Source of the DNA: Achromobacter veterisilvae
Lineage (GTDB): Bacteria > Pseudomonadota > Gammaproteobacteria > Burkholderiales > Burkholderiaceae_B
Direction: 5' to 3'
Assembly: GCF_900496975.1 (NCBI RefSeq)
Contig: NZ_UFQC01000011.1
Location: 140,988-204,987 of the forward strand
Length of the DNA: 64,000 nucleotides
A model generated the notes under the pieces. That model ran no database searches, was not told the DNA's origin, and saw nothing but the letters and a program-made list of their open reading frames with translations. Shown here piece after piece: positions 62,471-64,000 of this stretch. The translations under genes were made by a program, and so were the position numbers. How positions within the stretch are numbered: the stretch's first letter is position 1; the number at the start of each line of letters is the position of its first letter.

Positions 62471-63132
62471 TGGACCTTCAACAGAACCACGCCGCGGTCG
62501 CGTGGGGCCACTGGCTGGGCCAGTTCCAGTCGAAGCCGCGCTTGCAGGCCCTAGTCACGGCGCTACTCAAACCGGCAGACGGCCTGCAAGGCGCGCTGCG
62601 CGATATGTACGAAAAGCGCTGGCTGGACTCGGCCGAGGGCAAGCAGCTTGACGGCATCGGCGAGATCGTGGGCCTGCCGCGCACGATCGACGACACGGTC
62701 TACGTTCGGTTCTTCGGCTTCGATGGACAGCCGAATGTGGGCGGCTTCGGTGAGGCGCGGCTGCGCCGGGCCTACGAGCGCGCTGTTGGCGGCTCCACCA
62801 CTCTCCTGGATCCCGAGTACCGAAAGCTCCTGTATTGGAAGATCGCGCTCAACAACGGACGCGGCACCACACCAGAAATTTCGGCGGCATTGAAGCCCAT
62901 TTTCGATGTGTCGCGTGTCCTGGTCCAGGACGCGGGGAACGCCAAGATCCGGATCTGGATCGACCGGATTCCCGGACCGAACGATCCCCTCATGACCAAC
63001 CCCTACAAGTGGGTCCCGAAGCTCGCCGGCGTGGGCGTGCAGTTTATCTCCGGCTCGACAGATAAGCCCTTTGGCTTCCGCGGGCAGGGTTTCTATGGTT
63101 TCGGCGTCGGCGTGCTGGCGCGAAGGATTTGA
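62470..63132 (+). CDS. DUF2612 baseplate/tail-fibre connector
   Basis: A 220-residue protein of DUF2612 type: KRWLDSAEGKQLDGIGEIVGLPR is the conserved N-terminal helix of the gpI family, followed by YRKLLYWKIALNNGRGTTPE. It lies between the J protein and the fibre gene and links wedge and fibre. Confidence 0.82.
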   Translation: MDLQQNHAAVAWGHWLGQFQSKPRLQALVTALLKPADGLQGALRDMYEKRWLDSAEGKQLDGIGEIVGLPRTIDDTVYVRFFGFDGQPNVGGFGEARLRRAYERAVGGSTTLLDPEYRKLLYWKIALNNGRGTTPEISAALKPIFDVSRVLVQDAGNAKIRIWIDRIPGPNDPLMTNPYKWVPKLAGVGVQFISGSTDKPFGFRGQGFYGFGVGVLARRI

Positions 63133-63135
63133 TAC

Positions 63136-64000
63136 ATGGCCGCTCCTACCTTTTTTGAGCTGTTCGACGCCCTGTGGGCCGAAGCCGGCACTGTCGGCGA
63201 CGTCACTTTGCCGCAGTACCGATCTGGCTGGGCCTTCATCGGTTCGCTGCCACCCACGGTCGAGCAATTTAACCTGGTGCAGCAACTGACCGATCAGAAG
63301 CTGGCGTGGCTGTTCCAGCAGGTGAAGGCGGTTGCCGACGCCACCGACCAGGAAATGGATGCATCTACCCTGGGCGTCCTGCTCCATGCGTTCCAGAACT
63401 TGAACATGGACAAGGCCACGGCGGGCACTCTGGAGGTGGCGCGCGGGGGTACCGGCCTGGCCTCCATCGGGGAGAACCAGCTTTTGGTGGGCACCGAGGA
63501 CGGGAAATTTGCGCGGGTGTCGCCGGAAGAGGTCCGCATTTTGCTGGGCGCCCCTCGGGTGGTGTCCATTATGGAACTGCCGACGCAGGACGTAGGGCCG
63601 GTGCTGGTCGCCGAGTGCGGCGAGGTTTGGATCTGGTCCGAATCGCCCTACTTCACCGGCTACCGTTCGCCGCTGTGTGGTCGGCCTATTGACGGCCACA
63701 CCGTGACGCCCCTGGCGAGCGAGATTGACGCGGTAGGTGGAGTGCTGCCAAAAGCGGCCTACGCACGGCTGTGGGGATACGCCCAGGAGAATGGTCTGGT
63801 GGTCACCCAGACGTTCTGGGATGCAAACAAGGGCGGTCATTACTTCGTCAACATCGACGCCAATACGTTCCGTGTACCGGATCTGCGCGATATGTTCCGT
63901 CGTTTCACCGGAACTGACGCTGACACTGCAAATGCAAGAGCTATGGGTAGCGGGCAAGCGGATGCGCTGCAAGGGTTCCGCGTGCGCTTTCGTTGGGGCC
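63136..64000 (+). CDS. tail fibre / collar-domain protein, truncated by the window
   Basis: Starts at ATG 63136 and runs off the window after 288 codons. The N-terminal domain is a baseplate-binding fold. After VARGGTGLASIGENQLLVGT, a repeat-type fibre segment, a phage tail-collar region (DANTFRVPDLRDMFRRFTG) begins. The receptor-binding end is outside the window. Confidence 0.8.
   Translation, partial: MAAPTFFELFDALWAEAGTVGDVTLPQYRSGWAFIGSLPPTVEQFNLVQQLTDQKLAWLFQQVKAVADATDQEMDASTLGVLLHAFQNLNMDKATAGTLEVARGGTGLASIGENQLLVGTEDGKFARVSPEEVRILLGAPRVVSIMELPTQDVGPVLVAECGEVWIWSESPYFTGYRSPLCGRPIDGHTVTPLASEIDAVGGVLPKAAYARLWGYAQENGLVVTQTFWDANKGGHYFVNIDANTFRVPDLRDMFRRFTGTDADTANARAMGSGQADALQGFRVRFRWG

Larger units (their letters stand above)
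21661..64000. mobile_element. temperate myovirus prophage, left part (right end outside the window)
   Basis: Everything after tRNA-His is phage: tyrosine integrase, recombination operon, repressor/Cro switch, methyltransferases, RusA, terminase, head, contractile sheath/tube and baseplate genes. The tail-fibre gene is cut by the window end and no lysis genes or second attachment site are seen. At least 42.3 kb of the element is present. Gene order (DUF2280 terminase, DUF1073 portal, DUF2213, DUF2184, DUF3383, DUF3277, Gp138 spike, DUF2612) defines a small-baseplate myovirus. Structural and replication genes all look intact, so it may be inducible. Confidence 0.95.

Overview
The window is high-GC DNA from a betaproteobacterium of the Alcaligenaceae, most likely a Bordetella and less likely an Achromobacter. 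The evidence is two Bug-family tripartite-carboxylate binding proteins, a dense set of CoA-ester catabolic genes, and an effector/chaperone locus that looks like the Bordetella type III effector gene bteA with its chaperone gene btcA. Species cannot be fixed from the sequence alone.

Positions 1-21,600 are chromosomal. After a partial cupin gene, an EamA exporter, an MFS transporter and a 3-hydroxyisobutyrate-dehydrogenase-like enzyme comes a tightly overlapping + strand operon (3887-11729). It encodes a DUF35 zinc-ribbon protein, a thiolase-like protein lacking the nucleophilic cysteine, both subunits of a CoA-transferase, a fusion of two acyl-CoA dehydrogenase domains, a FadJ-type hydratase/dehydrogenase and a hotdog thioesterase. 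Together these form a beta-oxidation route with a possible retro-aldol step (compare Ltp2/ChsH2 of steroid side-chain degradation). Two Bug periplasmic binding proteins, a CaiB-type CoA-transferase and a crotonase follow. At 16.0-19.0 kb is a BteA-like effector preceded by a sequence very close to HrpL-type ECF promoters, then BtcA and a second small CesT-like protein. A LysR regulator and a cardiolipin synthase complete the chromosomal part.

From tRNA-His (21617-21693) to the window end lies the left 42 kb of a prophage; the right attachment site and lysis genes are beyond the window. The leftward early operon (33486 down to 21787) holds about 20 small genes, an Fe-S PD-(D/E)XK nuclease, a RecT annealing protein, an RdgC protein carrying a C-terminal FtsK-gamma domain, an SbcC-like ATPase, a DUF4224 excisionase candidate and the integrase. 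The lambda-like immunity region (33.5-34.95 kb) has a short repressor, a Cro-like protein and two operator clusters built on CTAGCA-N6-TGCTAG. The rightward early genes (35.6-42.9 kb) include a C5 methyltransferase with six internal repeats, an N6-adenine methyltransferase, a MmcB-like nuclease, a replication-type protein, RusA and a protein in the antiterminator position, then a strong terminator. A reverse-oriented cargo gene under a promoter with two tandem palindromes separates these from the late genes.

The late genes (43.4-64 kb) are in canonical order: metallopeptidase, terminase, DUF1073 portal, F-like head protein, an inserted HNH-AP2 endonuclease, DUF2213 protease/scaffold, cement protein, DUF2184 capsid, connectors, DUF3383 sheath, DUF3277 tube, tail chaperone with a -1 frame extension, tape measure, Dit-like protein, baseplate plug, hub, Gp138-type spike, gp25, baseplate J, DUF2612 and a truncated tail fibre. 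This predicts a temperate myovirus with a small contractile tail.
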